This document shows, in pieces, positions 46,034 to 55,232 of a DNA stretch of 64,000 nt. The notes beneath the pieces were generated by a model. The model saw nothing but the letters and a program-made list of their open reading frames with translations, ran no database searches and had not been told where the DNA came from. A program made the translations under genes and the position numbers. This stretch comes from Halopseudomonas salegens (lineage in GTDB: Bacteria; Pseudomonadota; Gammaproteobacteria; Pseudomonadales; Pseudomonadaceae), in assembly GCF_900105655.1 (NCBI RefSeq), contig NZ_LT629787.1:930001-994000 (forward strand), read 5' to 3'. Position 1 is the stretch's first letter. Every line of letters begins with the position of its first letter.

Positions 46034-48403
46034 TCAGGCTGGCCTTCTGCCCGACTGACATAACCTGAGCACGGTATTGAGCAGAGTATCGCTGGCAGCA
46101 GGTTTCACCAGGCTGGCATCAAATGTCAGGTCAGGGGTTTCACTGTGCGCTTGAGGCGGCAAGCCGGAATACAGCACGACCGGTAATGCCGGATACAGCT
46201 TGCGCACCTGATCCAGCAGATGCCAGCCGCTCATGTCGGGCATCAGCTGGTCGGTAATGATCAGGTCCACGCGGGTGTGAGTCAGTTTTTCCAGTGCCTG
46301 ACTGCCATTTGCCACCGGCAGGGTGTCGAAACCGTAGCCGCCAAGCAATTCGGCCAGATTGAGTCGGGTTGCTTCAGTATCATCGACCAGCATGATCACA
46401 TAGCCATTGCCATCCAGTGCCTTTACCCGCTTATCAATAAATACCTGTTCGATATGGGATTCATCTGTGGCGGTCACTTCCAGTACAAAACTGAAGCAAC
46501 TGCCGTCTGTCTCCGAGTCCGCTATGTCCAGTTGGCTGCCCATTTGGCCAAGCAACTCGGATACGATTGCCAGCCCCAGGCCATAGCCCTTGTCCTGCGT
46601 GTTGCCCTGATTGAAGGGCTGAGTAAGCTGTTGCCGTAACTCGGGTCGAATGCCCGGACCACTATCACACACCCGGAAAATCAGCGCTATCGTGTTGTTG
46701 CCCATCGGCTGGCCATCAACTGCGCAGAGAATCTCGCCGTCACGGGTGAATTTGGCTGCATTGTCCAGCAAATTGCGCAGCACACGGTGCACCTTGCGAA
46801 AATCCATCTTCACCAGCACCGGCAGGGATTGGCTGGTCGTGAGCCTGAACGCATTGCTTTGACGCTCCGCCAACAGCCGGCCCTCTTCTTCAATTTCACG
46901 CAAGAATGAGAACAGGTAGCCCGATTCGCTGACCAGCTCGCGTTGCTCGATATCCCCTCGGGCGTAATCCATCAGATCATCCAGCAAAAAGAGTTGCTGT
47001 TGTGTCGATCGAATTATATTTGTGGCCGCCGCAGACTGCTCCTTGAGCATCAATTGCCGGGCGTAATCAAGGGTCTGCGTCAGTGGAGAGCGCAGATCAT
47101 GGGTAATGCGGGCGAGAAAGTTTCCGCGTGACTGCAAGGCGGCTTTCAACTGTCGGGTTCTCAGTTCAACCGCCTTTTCCAGGCGCTGGCGCGTCGCTTG
47201 CTGCAATTTCTCTACCCGCTGTTGCAGGGCGAGTTCATTGCGACGGTTTTTCCAGGCAGTGGCCACCAGGGTAATGATCAACAGGGCGGACAGCAGCAGG
47301 TTCGAATCCAGCGCCAGATGATCCTGACCATAAAAAAGCGGCGCCTCTTCCTGAACCTCGAATAAAAGCCTGAAACCGGGCAAGGTTATGAACAGGGAAA
47401 AGCACCATGCAAGAACGGGTAAGCGGATTTTGTTCCGGTACGCAATGAACAGCAGTGTCGGATAAATGAAGTAGGTGGCAATGCGGTAAAACTCGAACCA
47501 ATCCCGTGCCGTCAGGCTGTCACCAAGGCCCCAATACACCAGCGTCATCAAACCGACGGCGGCCTGTATCCAGAACCCATAACGTACTATCCGCGAGAAC
47601 CGGTTGAGTTCGAAAAGCTGATAGACGTAAGCAAACAAGGTAACTTGAGCAGCCGGGCTGAGAGTGGCTACCAATGTGCGAGACCAGGGCAGCAAGTCGG
47701 GAAAATAGAACAGGTATCCGTTGACGACCAGCGTCAGCAGAAAATAGTTCAGCATCCAGAGTACATTGAAAAGTACAAGCCATGAGCGGTATATCAGACT
47801 CATGACCAGGCCGAAAGGAGCCAGCAGCAATACCAGCCCAAAAATCACGCCGTCCCGGAACGAGCTGATGTGGCGTTCTTGCACAACCTGCTGATAATCG
47901 GTTAATGCCGGATCAACATGTATGCGACTGCGTGTTTCGATACGGACGAAGGCAAGGCCCGAATGGGTTGGCTCCAGGACGATCGGAAAGCCGGGATTGT
48001 GATGTGCATCGGCCCACTCGGATACCGGGTGACGGCTACCCGCAACGGATTCCAGCCAGCGGCCGTTTACCAGCTGATAAAGGCGCTGATCCTCGATTCT
48101 GGATTCGCCCATGCTCAGCCTGTACTGGCAGGGCACCTGCTCATCCAGGTCCAGCCGTAACCTGAACCAGAAAGCGTCAGCGGAAAAGGTCGGCAGTTCA
48201 TCCAGGCTGCCACGCCAACGGCTCTCGGGAAGCTCGAGTAGTCTCTCAGGTGTCAGGTCTTTGTCATGATCAATGAGCCAACCATCAATGTGTACGCTGG
48301 CATCGGCACAACCATCACTGGCCATAACCGCAACAGGCAGAGCAAACAGACAAACCAGAAGCAGGAATAAACGACCAGCACGGTCAATAACGGAACGCAT
48401 CAT
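46034..48403 (-). CDS. Hybrid histidine kinase with 7TMR-DISM sensor
   Basis: The 789-residue protein has a signal peptide, a periplasmic 7TMR-DISM extracellular domain (about 28-180), seven membrane helices (about 185-395) and a coiled coil. The HisKA domain has the phosphorylated His near 435 (RITHDLRSPL), and the HATPase carries NLLDNAAKFT, DSGPGI and GYGLGLAIV. The C-terminal receiver has the acceptor Asp near 716 (IITDQLMPD). Such sensors often read carbohydrate or surface cues. Its start overlaps the AraC-type regulator's stop by 4 bp, so they form a coupled pair. Confidence 0.93.
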   Translation of the reverse strand: MMRSVIDRAGRLFLLLVCLFALPVAVMASDGCADASVHIDGWLIDHDKDLTPERLLELPESRWRGSLDELPTFSADAFWFRLRLDLDEQVPCQYRLSMGESRIEDQRLYQLVNGRWLESVAGSRHPVSEWADAHHNPGFPIVLEPTHSGLAFVRIETRSRIHVDPALTDYQQVVQERHISSFRDGVIFGLVLLLAPFGLVMSLIYRSWLVLFNVLWMLNYFLLTLVVNGYLFYFPDLLPWSRTLVATLSPAAQVTLFAYVYQLFELNRFSRIVRYGFWIQAAVGLMTLVYWGLGDSLTARDWFEFYRIATYFIYPTLLFIAYRNKIRLPVLAWCFSLFITLPGFRLLFEVQEEAPLFYGQDHLALDSNLLLSALLIITLVATAWKNRRNELALQQRVEKLQQATRQRLEKAVELRTRQLKAALQSRGNFLARITHDLRSPLTQTLDYARQLMLKEQSAAATNIIRSTQQQLFLLDDLMDYARGDIEQRELVSESGYLFSFLREIEEEGRLLAERQSNAFRLTTSQSLPVLVKMDFRKVHRVLRNLLDNAAKFTRDGEILCAVDGQPMGNNTIALIFRVCDSGPGIRPELRQQLTQPFNQGNTQDKGYGLGLAIVSELLGQMGSQLDIADSETDGSCFSFVLEVTATDESHIEQVFIDKRVKALDGNGYVIMLVDDTEATRLNLAELLGGYGFDTLPVANGSQALEKLTHTRVDLIITDQLMPDMSGWHLLDQVRKLYPALPVVLYSGLPPQAHSETPDLTFDASLVKPAASDTLLNTVLRLCQSGRRPA

Positions 48404-49179
48404 GGCTGAAAGGATTTCCGGTACTCCCTGGGCGGGATCCCTTCATGACTTTTGAATGCGGTAGCAAAATTGGCTGAATTGCTGAAACCGACTGAGGCGG
48501 CAATATCGTCAATCGGGAGCTGAGTACCTCGCAACAGGTGTTTGGCCTGCTGCAATCGAAGCTCGCGGATATAGGCAAATACCGTCATGCCGTGGCGCTG
48601 ACGAAAAACGCCCAGCAAGCGTTTCTGATTGGTGCCAACGGATTTGGCCAGATCATCCAGGGAAGGAGGCTCTGCCAGATTCTCGAGAATCAGCCGGGTC
48701 GCAGCGCGAATGAGTAACTCATCGCAATCGACATGGGGTTGGGCGTCATTCGGTTCAATGGCGTCGGCGGCATGCACTTCTGGCGCCGTTTGCAGCGAAC
48801 TCAAGCGCAAATGAATGCGGATGCGAGCCAGCACTTCTTCAGCCGCATAAGGCTTGGTAACAAAATCAACCGAGCCTAATTGCAGGCCGGTCAAACGGTC
48901 ATCCAGTTGCCTGGTGCTAGACAGGAAAATGATTGGTGTGCGATTCAGTTTGGGCTCTTCGCGGAGCAAGCGGCAGATGGAAAATCCGTCCATTCCAGGC
49001 ATATAGAGATCAAGCACAATCAGGTCAGGCTTGAGAGCCAGGGCCAGGTGGTAGCCTTTGCGAGCCACAGAGGCAAGAGAGACGCGCATATTGGCGGATT
49101 TCAGGCAGGTTACCAGCGGTGCCAGGTCGTCAAGATTGTCGTCGATCAGCAGGATGTGAGGGGTGTTGACAGGCTTCAT
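48400..49179 (-). CDS. Response regulator with AraC-type DNA-binding domain
   Basis: The 259-residue protein has a receiver domain with Asp57 (LIVLDLYMPGMDGFS), LLIDDN acidic pocket and the switch Lys in VTKPYA. A C-terminal AraC/XylS double helix-turn-helix (about 160-257) follows, with LDDLAKSVGTNQKRLLGVFRQRHGMTVFAYIRELRLQQAKHLL and IDDIAASVGFSNSANFATAFKSHEG. It is coupled to the hybrid kinase downstream. The closest candidate target in the same orientation is the DUF11-repeat protein, 154 bp upstream; that link is inference. Confidence 0.93.
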   Translation of the reverse strand: MKPVNTPHILLIDDNLDDLAPLVTCLKSANMRVSLASVARKGYHLALALKPDLIVLDLYMPGMDGFSICRLLREEPKLNRTPIIFLSSTRQLDDRLTGLQLGSVDFVTKPYAAEEVLARIRIHLRLSSLQTAPEVHAADAIEPNDAQPHVDCDELLIRAATRLILENLAEPPSLDDLAKSVGTNQKRLLGVFRQRHGMTVFAYIRELRLQQAKHLLRGTQLPIDDIAASVGFSNSANFATAFKSHEGIPPREYRKSFQP

Positions 49180-49274
49180 GACCGTTGCACTTCATCTGAT
49201 ATGGACGGGATCCTCGGGCAGGTTACAGCGTGATGCATCAAGGCCGCTGTCGTTATAGTATCACCTGTAACGCA

Positions 49275-49308
49275 CTGCGCGGTGGTCTTTGCAAGCACCA
49301 CCGCGCAG
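49275..49308. repeat. 12-bp perfect stem after the DUF11 gene
   Basis: CTGCGCGGTGGT and ACCACCGCGCAG flank a 10-base loop, 26 bp after the DUF11 gene's stop. No T-tract follows in either direction, but the stem is strong enough to act as a terminator or a 3' stabiliser. Confidence 0.55.
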
Positions 49309-49333
49309 AGTTTACCAAGGTTTCAATGACGGG

Positions 49334-52300
49334 TTACAACTGGGCGAGTCGTCGGCGCCAGGCCAGCAACCCCATGCTCAGAGACAGCAAGATCACGCCC
49401 AGGCCAGACAGGCCAGGTATCGGCTTGTTATCAGCCGCGCGGAAACTGCCAATTGCCTGGTTATTGGTCGTCACTGCCTCGGGTGTCGAGGTGTCGACAC
49501 TGGCTTCCAGGAAGAACTCGCCCGTCACGCCTCCGGCAGGGACCGTCACCTCGACGGTGACTTCCTGGCCCGGATCGAGCGTGTCTGGCAGCCCAGTCAG
49601 GGTCAGCTCACCGGTTACCGGGTCATAGCTGCAGGTAGCGCCAGCGCAGGTCACGTCACTCAAGCCCGTCGGCAAATCGGCTGAATAGGTAACATCCGCA
49701 GCAGGCGCCTCGCCCTGGTTGCCAAAGGTCAGTTCGAAACGTCCATTACCTGTTGTGGTCACCAGTTCATTACTGTCCACCGTAACAAACAGGTCAACGC
49801 CAGCGATGCGGGTTTCGCTGCTGGCAGCATTGTTCAGCGCATTGCTTTCGGTACTGCTGGTGGTAATGCTGGAGCTGACAGGCACAACACCAGAGGCCGG
49901 CGCAACGTAGCTCACGCTGAACGATGTGCTTTCACCGTTGGCCAGTGAGGCGGGCAGGCCCGTTACTGTGAGCACACCAGTGGCAGCATCATAGACACAG
50001 GTCGCACCGGAACAATTCACGCTGCTCAGGTTTGGCCCCAGCACCAGATCATAGTCCACATCGTTTGCAACTTGCGGCCCCAGGTTCTGGAAGCTGACCG
50101 GTACAGTCACAGTACTGCCGGCGTTGGCCACTGACGGGGGTGACACACTGGTGGTTACATCCGCCGTGGTTACGTTGACGATATTGGTAGAGGCGGTGGC
50201 CGTGTTGTTCACCAGCGTCACTTCGCTGGTGCTGGTGGTTACTGAATTACTGACCGCAACCGCCCCTGATGTCGGCGCCGTGTAAGACAGTGCGACACTG
50301 ACCGACTCACCGGACGCCAGCGACGCGGGCAGGCCGGTAATGATGGTTTCACCAGTGGCAGCATCATAGCTGCAGGTGGCAACCGGGCAGGTCACACCAC
50401 TCAGGCCGGTTGGCAGATTGGCGACATAGGTCATGTCGTCTGCGGTCAGAGGCCCCAGGTTCAGATAGCTCAGCGTCAGCCCCACGGTACTTCCCGGTGT
50501 GGCAGACACCGGTGCCGATATTTGTGCCAACACATCAGTATTGGTCGCACCGGGATTGTTCTGGCCGGTACCTGTCGCGGAATCGGGGGCCAGGTTAGGG
50601 CCTTGATCCGAGGACGTGCTGATAAAGGACTCAACCTCGACGGCTGCATCGGGGGCTACCCAGGACAGAGTGACGGCACTTGATTGCCCCGGACTTAGCG
50701 ACGCAGGCAACCCGGTAACGCTGATTGTTCCGGTTGCGGCATCATAATTACAGGTTGCCCCGGAGCAGGTTACACCGGAGAGGCCGGCAGGCAGCTCAAG
50801 GCTGTAGACAACACCGCTGGCCTCTTGCGAGCCGACATTGGAAAACTGGATGACAGCGGTAGCCTGATCACCCGGGGCCACATCCTGTGACACGGAGAGG
50901 CTGGTCGTGACATCCGCATAGTCGATGATATCGAAGTCGAGCACGATACCGGGATCGGGTTCCGTTCTCTCGAATGTCCACAGATCCAGTGCCTTGGCAT
51001 CACCGAAAAACTGGCTGTTGTCGCTGCAATCCTGTCCTGAATTGTTTGAACCATCCCAACTCCGATAGTAGGTATCGGGCCCATTCAGGTCGGAATCGCT
51101 GGAGTCCACCCCGGTCAGCGAGAAGCCGGGAACCGGCTGGTTGTTGAAGCCCTGGCCACAGATGTCGCCATTGAGGGTACCTACGCTGGTGCCATTGCGG
51201 GTGACATAGCCGCGATCATCGTAATACACGGTTGCATCGCCCGCATTGGGGCCATTGAGTTTGACCACCGTCGGGCCTCCGGAGAGGTTGTTTTCCGCAT
51301 CCACAAAGGGAAAGTGAACCTCACCATTGCGCACGGTTGCCTGAAACTCGAAACCACTCCCCGCGGGGAAAGGGTTTCCGCTGTTATCGTAACCATTCCA
51401 GAATACCTGGTTCAGGCCATTGACTACCGAGCCGTTCAGTACCCGGTTATCCGGGTTGGCAGGGTCGTAATCAACGCCATCACGGCTGATGACGATCTGA
51501 TAGGAAATGGCGTCTTGCGCTTCAAAGCTGAAAGTGCCGCCGCGGCCAACATAGGTGGTTGAACCCTGGGTGGGCGGGTAGGAAAAGCTGATGTCGGTAA
51601 TCTGCGGCGCAGACGGGTTCTCGGGAATATCCAGGTAACTGCGGGTATCAGCAAAGCCCGTTGCAATCATGGGGTTGGTGAAAAAAATCGGGTAACTGGG
51701 ACGCTGGGCAACAATCCCGCTACCGTTTGGCAGGATGCCACCGGTCAGGTAATGGGTGTTACTGCGAATGCTTTTGTACAGTGGCTCGCCCTGATCGAGA
51801 AAGCCCTGGGGGTTGGAGTACATGGCAAATGCATTGGGATCCATACCACGCTGAGTCTGCTCATAACGGTAACCGTCATCCGTCACGTAATACAGCGTAC
51901 TGTAGAGTCGACGGCCATCACCGTTACCGCCGGTGGCGCCCGCGAAGGCATAGGTGAACAGGCGGCCATCAATATTGGTCAGGCTGTTCAGGCTGCTGCG
52001 AACCGTGACATCCCAGGCTGATACCGATGAAGCGCTCACGGCCGGGGTCGAAACAGAACCCGTGGAGCCGCCCGAAGAACCGCCCGAGAACAGCACGGCA
52101 TACACGCCGGACTGCGGCGCCTGATAAGCGCAGGGGGTAAAGCCATCGGGAACCGTTGCGGAGCCATCGGCACTGTTAGGGCCGGCCAGCTCAGCGGCAC
52201 GGTCCGGAATCAGGCCTGTGGTGCCTGCATCGCAGGTGTAATCGGCAGTACCCGGTACTGTTTCATCCGCTCGCGTGCCAAAGCCAAGGTCTGCAGGGTT

Positions 52301-52618
52301 TTGCCCGCCAGGGGGGTTGAAGACTTCGATAGCGCCCACCCCGCCCGAGGTACGGTTGCGCGACCCCAACAGAATGACTTCACCTGCTTCAGCGTACACA
52401 TAGAGGAAGGTACGCGAGGGGATGATGTCCAGATAACGATTTGAGGCAAGAGTGCTGAGATTAAGGTTGGCACGACCCGCGCCGGGGCCAGCATAGCTGG
52501 CAGGATACAGATCACGACTGCCCTCAGCACTGGCTGCGCCGGCAATACCCATCAAGGCGCCGGCGGTGATTACACGCGCCAACTGTTGCCAGTTGGGGCT
52601 GATAAATACGTTGTCCAT
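49334..52618 (-). CDS. Secreted DUF11-repeat protein with IPTL-like sorting tail
   Basis: The 1094-residue protein has a long signal peptide (cleavage near residue 31 at AASAEGS), a unique N-terminal half (about 40-570) and four tandem DUF11-like domains (about 570-1060). Each domain carries the paired-cysteine motif CxxATCxYDxxTG followed by TGLPxxL. The unit length is about 122-125 residues, and the TGLP motif recurs near 49590, 49957, 50332 and 50707. The C-terminal tail (PIPGLSGLGVILL to AWRRRLAQL) is a Pro/Gly motif plus helix plus Arg cluster like IPTL/PEP-CTERM sorting signals. The ATG at 52618 has AGAAGGG upstream. It is probably surface-exposed or adhesive. Confidence 0.85.
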   Translation of the reverse strand: MDNVFISPNWQQLARVITAGALMGIAGAASAEGSRDLYPASYAGPGAGRANLNLSTLASNRYLDIIPSRTFLYVYAEAGEVILLGSRNRTSGGVGAIEVFNPPGGQNPADLGFGTRADETVPGTADYTCDAGTTGLIPDRAAELAGPNSADGSATVPDGFTPCAYQAPQSGVYAVLFSGGSSGGSTGSVSTPAVSASSVSAWDVTVRSSLNSLTNIDGRLFTYAFAGATGGNGDGRRLYSTLYYVTDDGYRYEQTQRGMDPNAFAMYSNPQGFLDQGEPLYKSIRSNTHYLTGGILPNGSGIVAQRPSYPIFFTNPMIATGFADTRSYLDIPENPSAPQITDISFSYPPTQGSTTYVGRGGTFSFEAQDAISYQIVISRDGVDYDPANPDNRVLNGSVVNGLNQVFWNGYDNSGNPFPAGSGFEFQATVRNGEVHFPFVDAENNLSGGPTVVKLNGPNAGDATVYYDDRGYVTRNGTSVGTLNGDICGQGFNNQPVPGFSLTGVDSSDSDLNGPDTYYRSWDGSNNSGQDCSDNSQFFGDAKALDLWTFERTEPDPGIVLDFDIIDYADVTTSLSVSQDVAPGDQATAVIQFSNVGSQEASGVVYSLELPAGLSGVTCSGATCNYDAATGTISVTGLPASLSPGQSSAVTLSWVAPDAAVEVESFISTSSDQGPNLAPDSATGTGQNNPGATNTDVLAQISAPVSATPGSTVGLTLSYLNLGPLTADDMTYVANLPTGLSGVTCPVATCSYDAATGETIITGLPASLASGESVSVALSYTAPTSGAVAVSNSVTTSTSEVTLVNNTATASTNIVNVTTADVTTSVSPPSVANAGSTVTVPVSFQNLGPQVANDVDYDLVLGPNLSSVNCSGATCVYDAATGVLTVTGLPASLANGESTSFSVSYVAPASGVVPVSSSITTSSTESNALNNAASSETRIAGVDLFVTVDSNELVTTTGNGRFELTFGNQGEAPAADVTYSADLPTGLSDVTCAGATCSYDPVTGELTLTGLPDTLDPGQEVTVEVTVPAGGVTGEFFLEASVDTSTPEAVTTNNQAIGSFRAADNKPIPGLSGLGVILLSLSMGLLAWRRRLAQL

Positions 52619-52772
52619 GTTTTTTCCCTTCTGAGACAAGCTCTATTCCAATCCACGACGTCTTCCAGCCGCGGTCGACCAGTGACCCGAGCCAAAAGGC
52701 GTAACAAAATATATTAAGTGAGATCAAAATGAGATTACTTTGCTGGAGCTGACAAAGCTTTTGTTTCAGCTC

Positions 52773-52997
52773 TCAGGTAGAGGGGGTGTTCTTGCGGAGT
52801 GGTGCCAGCAGGGCATTCAGCCCGTTGTGGTCAATTTCATACATCAGTGCCAACAGGCGGCCGATTTCGCCCTGGGGAAAGCCTTCACGGGCAAACCAGC
52901 CGAGGTAATTGCCAGGCAGGTCGGCAATGAGCCGGCCCTGGTATTTGCCGAAAGGCATGGTGCGGGTGACCAGTAACTGCAAATCTTCCGGCTTCAT
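52773..52997 (-). CDS. DUF3820 family protein
   Basis: The 74-residue protein matches DUF3820 (a putative quorum-sensing-regulated family of unknown function), with TRTMPFGKYQGRLIADLPGNYLGWFAREGFPQGEIGRLL. It starts 4 bp inside the end of the CoA-hydrolase gene (ATGA overlap), so the two are coupled, although no link in function is known. Confidence 0.85.
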   Translation of the reverse strand: MKPEDLQLLVTRTMPFGKYQGRLIADLPGNYLGWFAREGFPQGEIGRLLALMYEIDHNGLNALLAPLRKNTPST

Positions 52998-54055
52998 CGG
53001 GCCTCCGGCGCTTCGGTAAAGAACGCGGCTACCTTGGCGGGTTCCAGCAGTTCCAGCTGCGGCGGGTTCCAGCGTGGCTGCTTGTCCTTGTCGACAATCA
53101 GGGCCCGCACGCCTTCAATAAAATCACCCTTGGTAAACCATTGGCGAATCAGGTGCATTTCCAGCTCGGCGCAATAGGCCAGGCTATGTCCACGGCCACG
53201 ACGCATCAATTCCAGACTCACGGCCATGGCAATCGGTGAACGGGTATGCAGCAGATCCACCAGCTCCTGTGCCCAGCCCGCTTCTTCCGGTTCGGTCACA
53301 TCTTGCAGGCTGGCAATGATCGAAGGCACATCCATCGCGGCAAAATGCCGGTCAATGGCTGACCGCCAGCGGGGCAGGGCAGCATCGTCCGGTTGCTGAA
53401 CAACGTCAGCAAGCAGGGCATTCAGCTCGGCAAAGGCATCGTCGCCCCAGTCTTGTTGTTGCAACTGGTCAACCAGCCTGTCCAGGTCGGCATGGCGCAC
53501 ATGGTGATCAGCCAGGCCGGCATAGAGTGCATCTGCTGGTGACAGATGGACCCCGGTGACTGCCAGGTATTCACCCAGGCGACCGGGCAAGCCCGAGAGA
53601 AAATGGCTGGCGCATACATCCGGGAAATACCCGATCGCCACTTCCGGCATGCCCAGCCGGGCGCGCTCGGTGACCAGACGGTGCGAGCAACCCTGGGCCA
53701 GGCCCATGCCACCGCCGAGCACAAAGCCATCCAGCAGGCCGATGACCGGCTTCGGGTAATGATGAATAAACTGGTCGAGTACATATTCCTCTTGCAGAAA
53801 ATCAAAATGCCCGTGTTCGCCCGCATGGAAACTGTCATACAGCGCGCGGATGTCACCACCCGCACAAAAGGCCTTGCGCCCGGTCGCACGCAGCACGACC
53901 ACGCGCACCGTCGGATCCTCCGCCCAGGCAGACAGCTGTTGTTGCAACAGGCGGATCATTTCCAGGGTCAGGGTATTCAACTGGGCCGGGCGGTTCAGAA
54001 TCAAATGGCCAATCTGGCCATGTACTTCACTGATGACGGGGCGGGTATCACTCAC
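52994..54055 (-). CDS. 3-hydroxyisobutyryl-CoA hydrolase-like enzyme
   Basis: This crotonase-fold enzyme resembles the hydrolase of valine breakdown. The 353-residue product has the oxyanion-hole motifs KAFCAGGDIRALY (about 63) and DGFVLGGGMGLAQG. It also has the catalytic Glu in LGMPEVAIGYFPDVCASHFLSGLPGRLGEYLAVTG, whose FPD and length are typical of HIBYL-CoA hydrolases rather than plain enoyl-CoA hydratases. I chose the GTG at 54055 (AAGG eight bases upstream); the frame extends upstream to 54193 without family sequence. Confidence 0.87.
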   Translation of the reverse strand: MSDTRPVISEVHGQIGHLILNRPAQLNTLTLEMIRLLQQQLSAWAEDPTVRVVVLRATGRKAFCAGGDIRALYDSFHAGEHGHFDFLQEEYVLDQFIHHYPKPVIGLLDGFVLGGGMGLAQGCSHRLVTERARLGMPEVAIGYFPDVCASHFLSGLPGRLGEYLAVTGVHLSPADALYAGLADHHVRHADLDRLVDQLQQQDWGDDAFAELNALLADVVQQPDDAALPRWRSAIDRHFAAMDVPSIIASLQDVTEPEEAGWAQELVDLLHTRSPIAMAVSLELMRRGRGHSLAYCAELEMHLIRQWFTKGDFIEGVRALIVDKDKQPRWNPPQLELLEPAKVAAFFTEAPEAR

Positions 54056-54247
54056 AGCGTGTGCCTTATCTGTCCAAACAGCCGAACATTTCAGCACAAG
54101 GGCAGCAGCCAATGCCAGTATTTTGCACAGCGCTCCCATGCCAGAGCGGATATCCTTGTGCAGAAGGCAAGTCCCATTACAGGTCATCAACAACGGCGAT
54201 GAAATGGACCAGAGCAGGTTAGTGACTGACTGTGATGTCTCGATTTG

Positions 54248-55129
54248 TCAGGTTCCGGCATTGCCACCCAGAAGAGAGTCCAGGATTCCCATGTTGAGGT
54301 GGCGACGTGGAGTAATAGCATAGAATTGCTCCACCAGGTCGGGTATCACGGTGTATAGGCTCAGGCAGCCGGATTGAAGTTCATCCTGAACTACGACAGC
54401 CGGCAGCAACGCAATGTCTCCTGAGTCACGGGCCAGCAGACGTAGCATGGCCATGTCATCAACTTCTGCGCATATATTCGGATAAATGCTGTGATTATCA
54501 CAAAAAATGTTGAACTGCCTGCGTACATCGCTGCTGCTTCCGGGTGTGATCAGTCGAGCACCTTGCAGGTCTTGCATCAGATCAAAGGGGGCAGAGGGCT
54601 GTCGTGGCGGCCCCACCAGGCAAACAGACTGTCGGTCTAGCTCACGGCAGCGCCAGCGTTGCCCGGCATCAGAGCTGACTGCCCTGTTGGAGAGGACAAC
54701 GTCAAGCGTGTGCCGACTCAGCCGCTCCAGCATATCCTCAAGGCTCCCGGACTCCAGCGTCAGTTGAACGTCGTGGCGCCCGAGAAAAGGGCGTAAAAGA
54801 TTCTCCTGAAAGTTGCGTGACAGCGTGGCTACCGCGCCAACCCTGAGTTTTTGTATGCTTTGTAGCGACCCCATCAGGGTTGTCTGTAATTCATTACCCA
54901 GAGCGAAAATATTGTCAGCGTAATCCAGAGCCAGGTGGCCAGCCTCGGTCAATACCAAATTGCGCCCACTACGGATAAACAGTTCGTGACCGAGTTGCTC
55001 TTCCAACGCTCGAATCTGGGTCGACAGTGCTGATTGGGACACATGCAAAGACTCCGCGGCACGGGTCAAGTTGCCTTCCCGTGCAACAGCCCAGAAATAG
55101 TGCAGGTGATGAAAATTGAGTCGACGCAT
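54248..55129 (-). CDS. LysR-family regulator divergent from dabB
   Basis: The 293-residue protein has the LysR helix-turn-helix (FHHLHYFWAVAREGNLTRAAESLHVSQSALSTQIRALEEQLG) and a ligand-binding domain of two lobes. The N-terminal HHLHYFWAVAREG resembles NhaR-type members. It is divergent from dabB with only 103 bp between starts, holding an AT-rich dyad (55147-55170). LysR regulators usually control the divergent gene, so it is a candidate sensor for carbon or ion status. The effector is unknown. Confidence 0.9.
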   Translation of the reverse strand: MRRLNFHHLHYFWAVAREGNLTRAAESLHVSQSALSTQIRALEEQLGHELFIRSGRNLVLTEAGHLALDYADNIFALGNELQTTLMGSLQSIQKLRVGAVATLSRNFQENLLRPFLGRHDVQLTLESGSLEDMLERLSRHTLDVVLSNRAVSSDAGQRWRCRELDRQSVCLVGPPRQPSAPFDLMQDLQGARLITPGSSSDVRRQFNIFCDNHSIYPNICAEVDDMAMLRLLARDSGDIALLPAVVVQDELQSGCLSLYTVIPDLVEQFYAITPRRHLNMGILDSLLGGNAGT

Positions 55130-55146
55130 TTTATGTTCTCTTAAAC

Positions 55147-55170
55147 AGATTGATTTATTCTAAACAATCT
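55147..55170 (+). promoter_or_regulatory. AT-rich dyad in the LysR/dabB gap
   Basis: AGATTG and CAATCT flank 12 bases (ATTG..CAAT core), about 63 bp before the dabB start and 18 bp from the LysR start. The place and symmetry fit a LysR operator. Confidence 0.55.
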
Positions 55171-55232
55171 ATTTTAAATAAAAAGCTTTGTCGTTGAGAC
55201 TGCTTCGGTCGATTTCCCGGGGAGCGTCCAAC

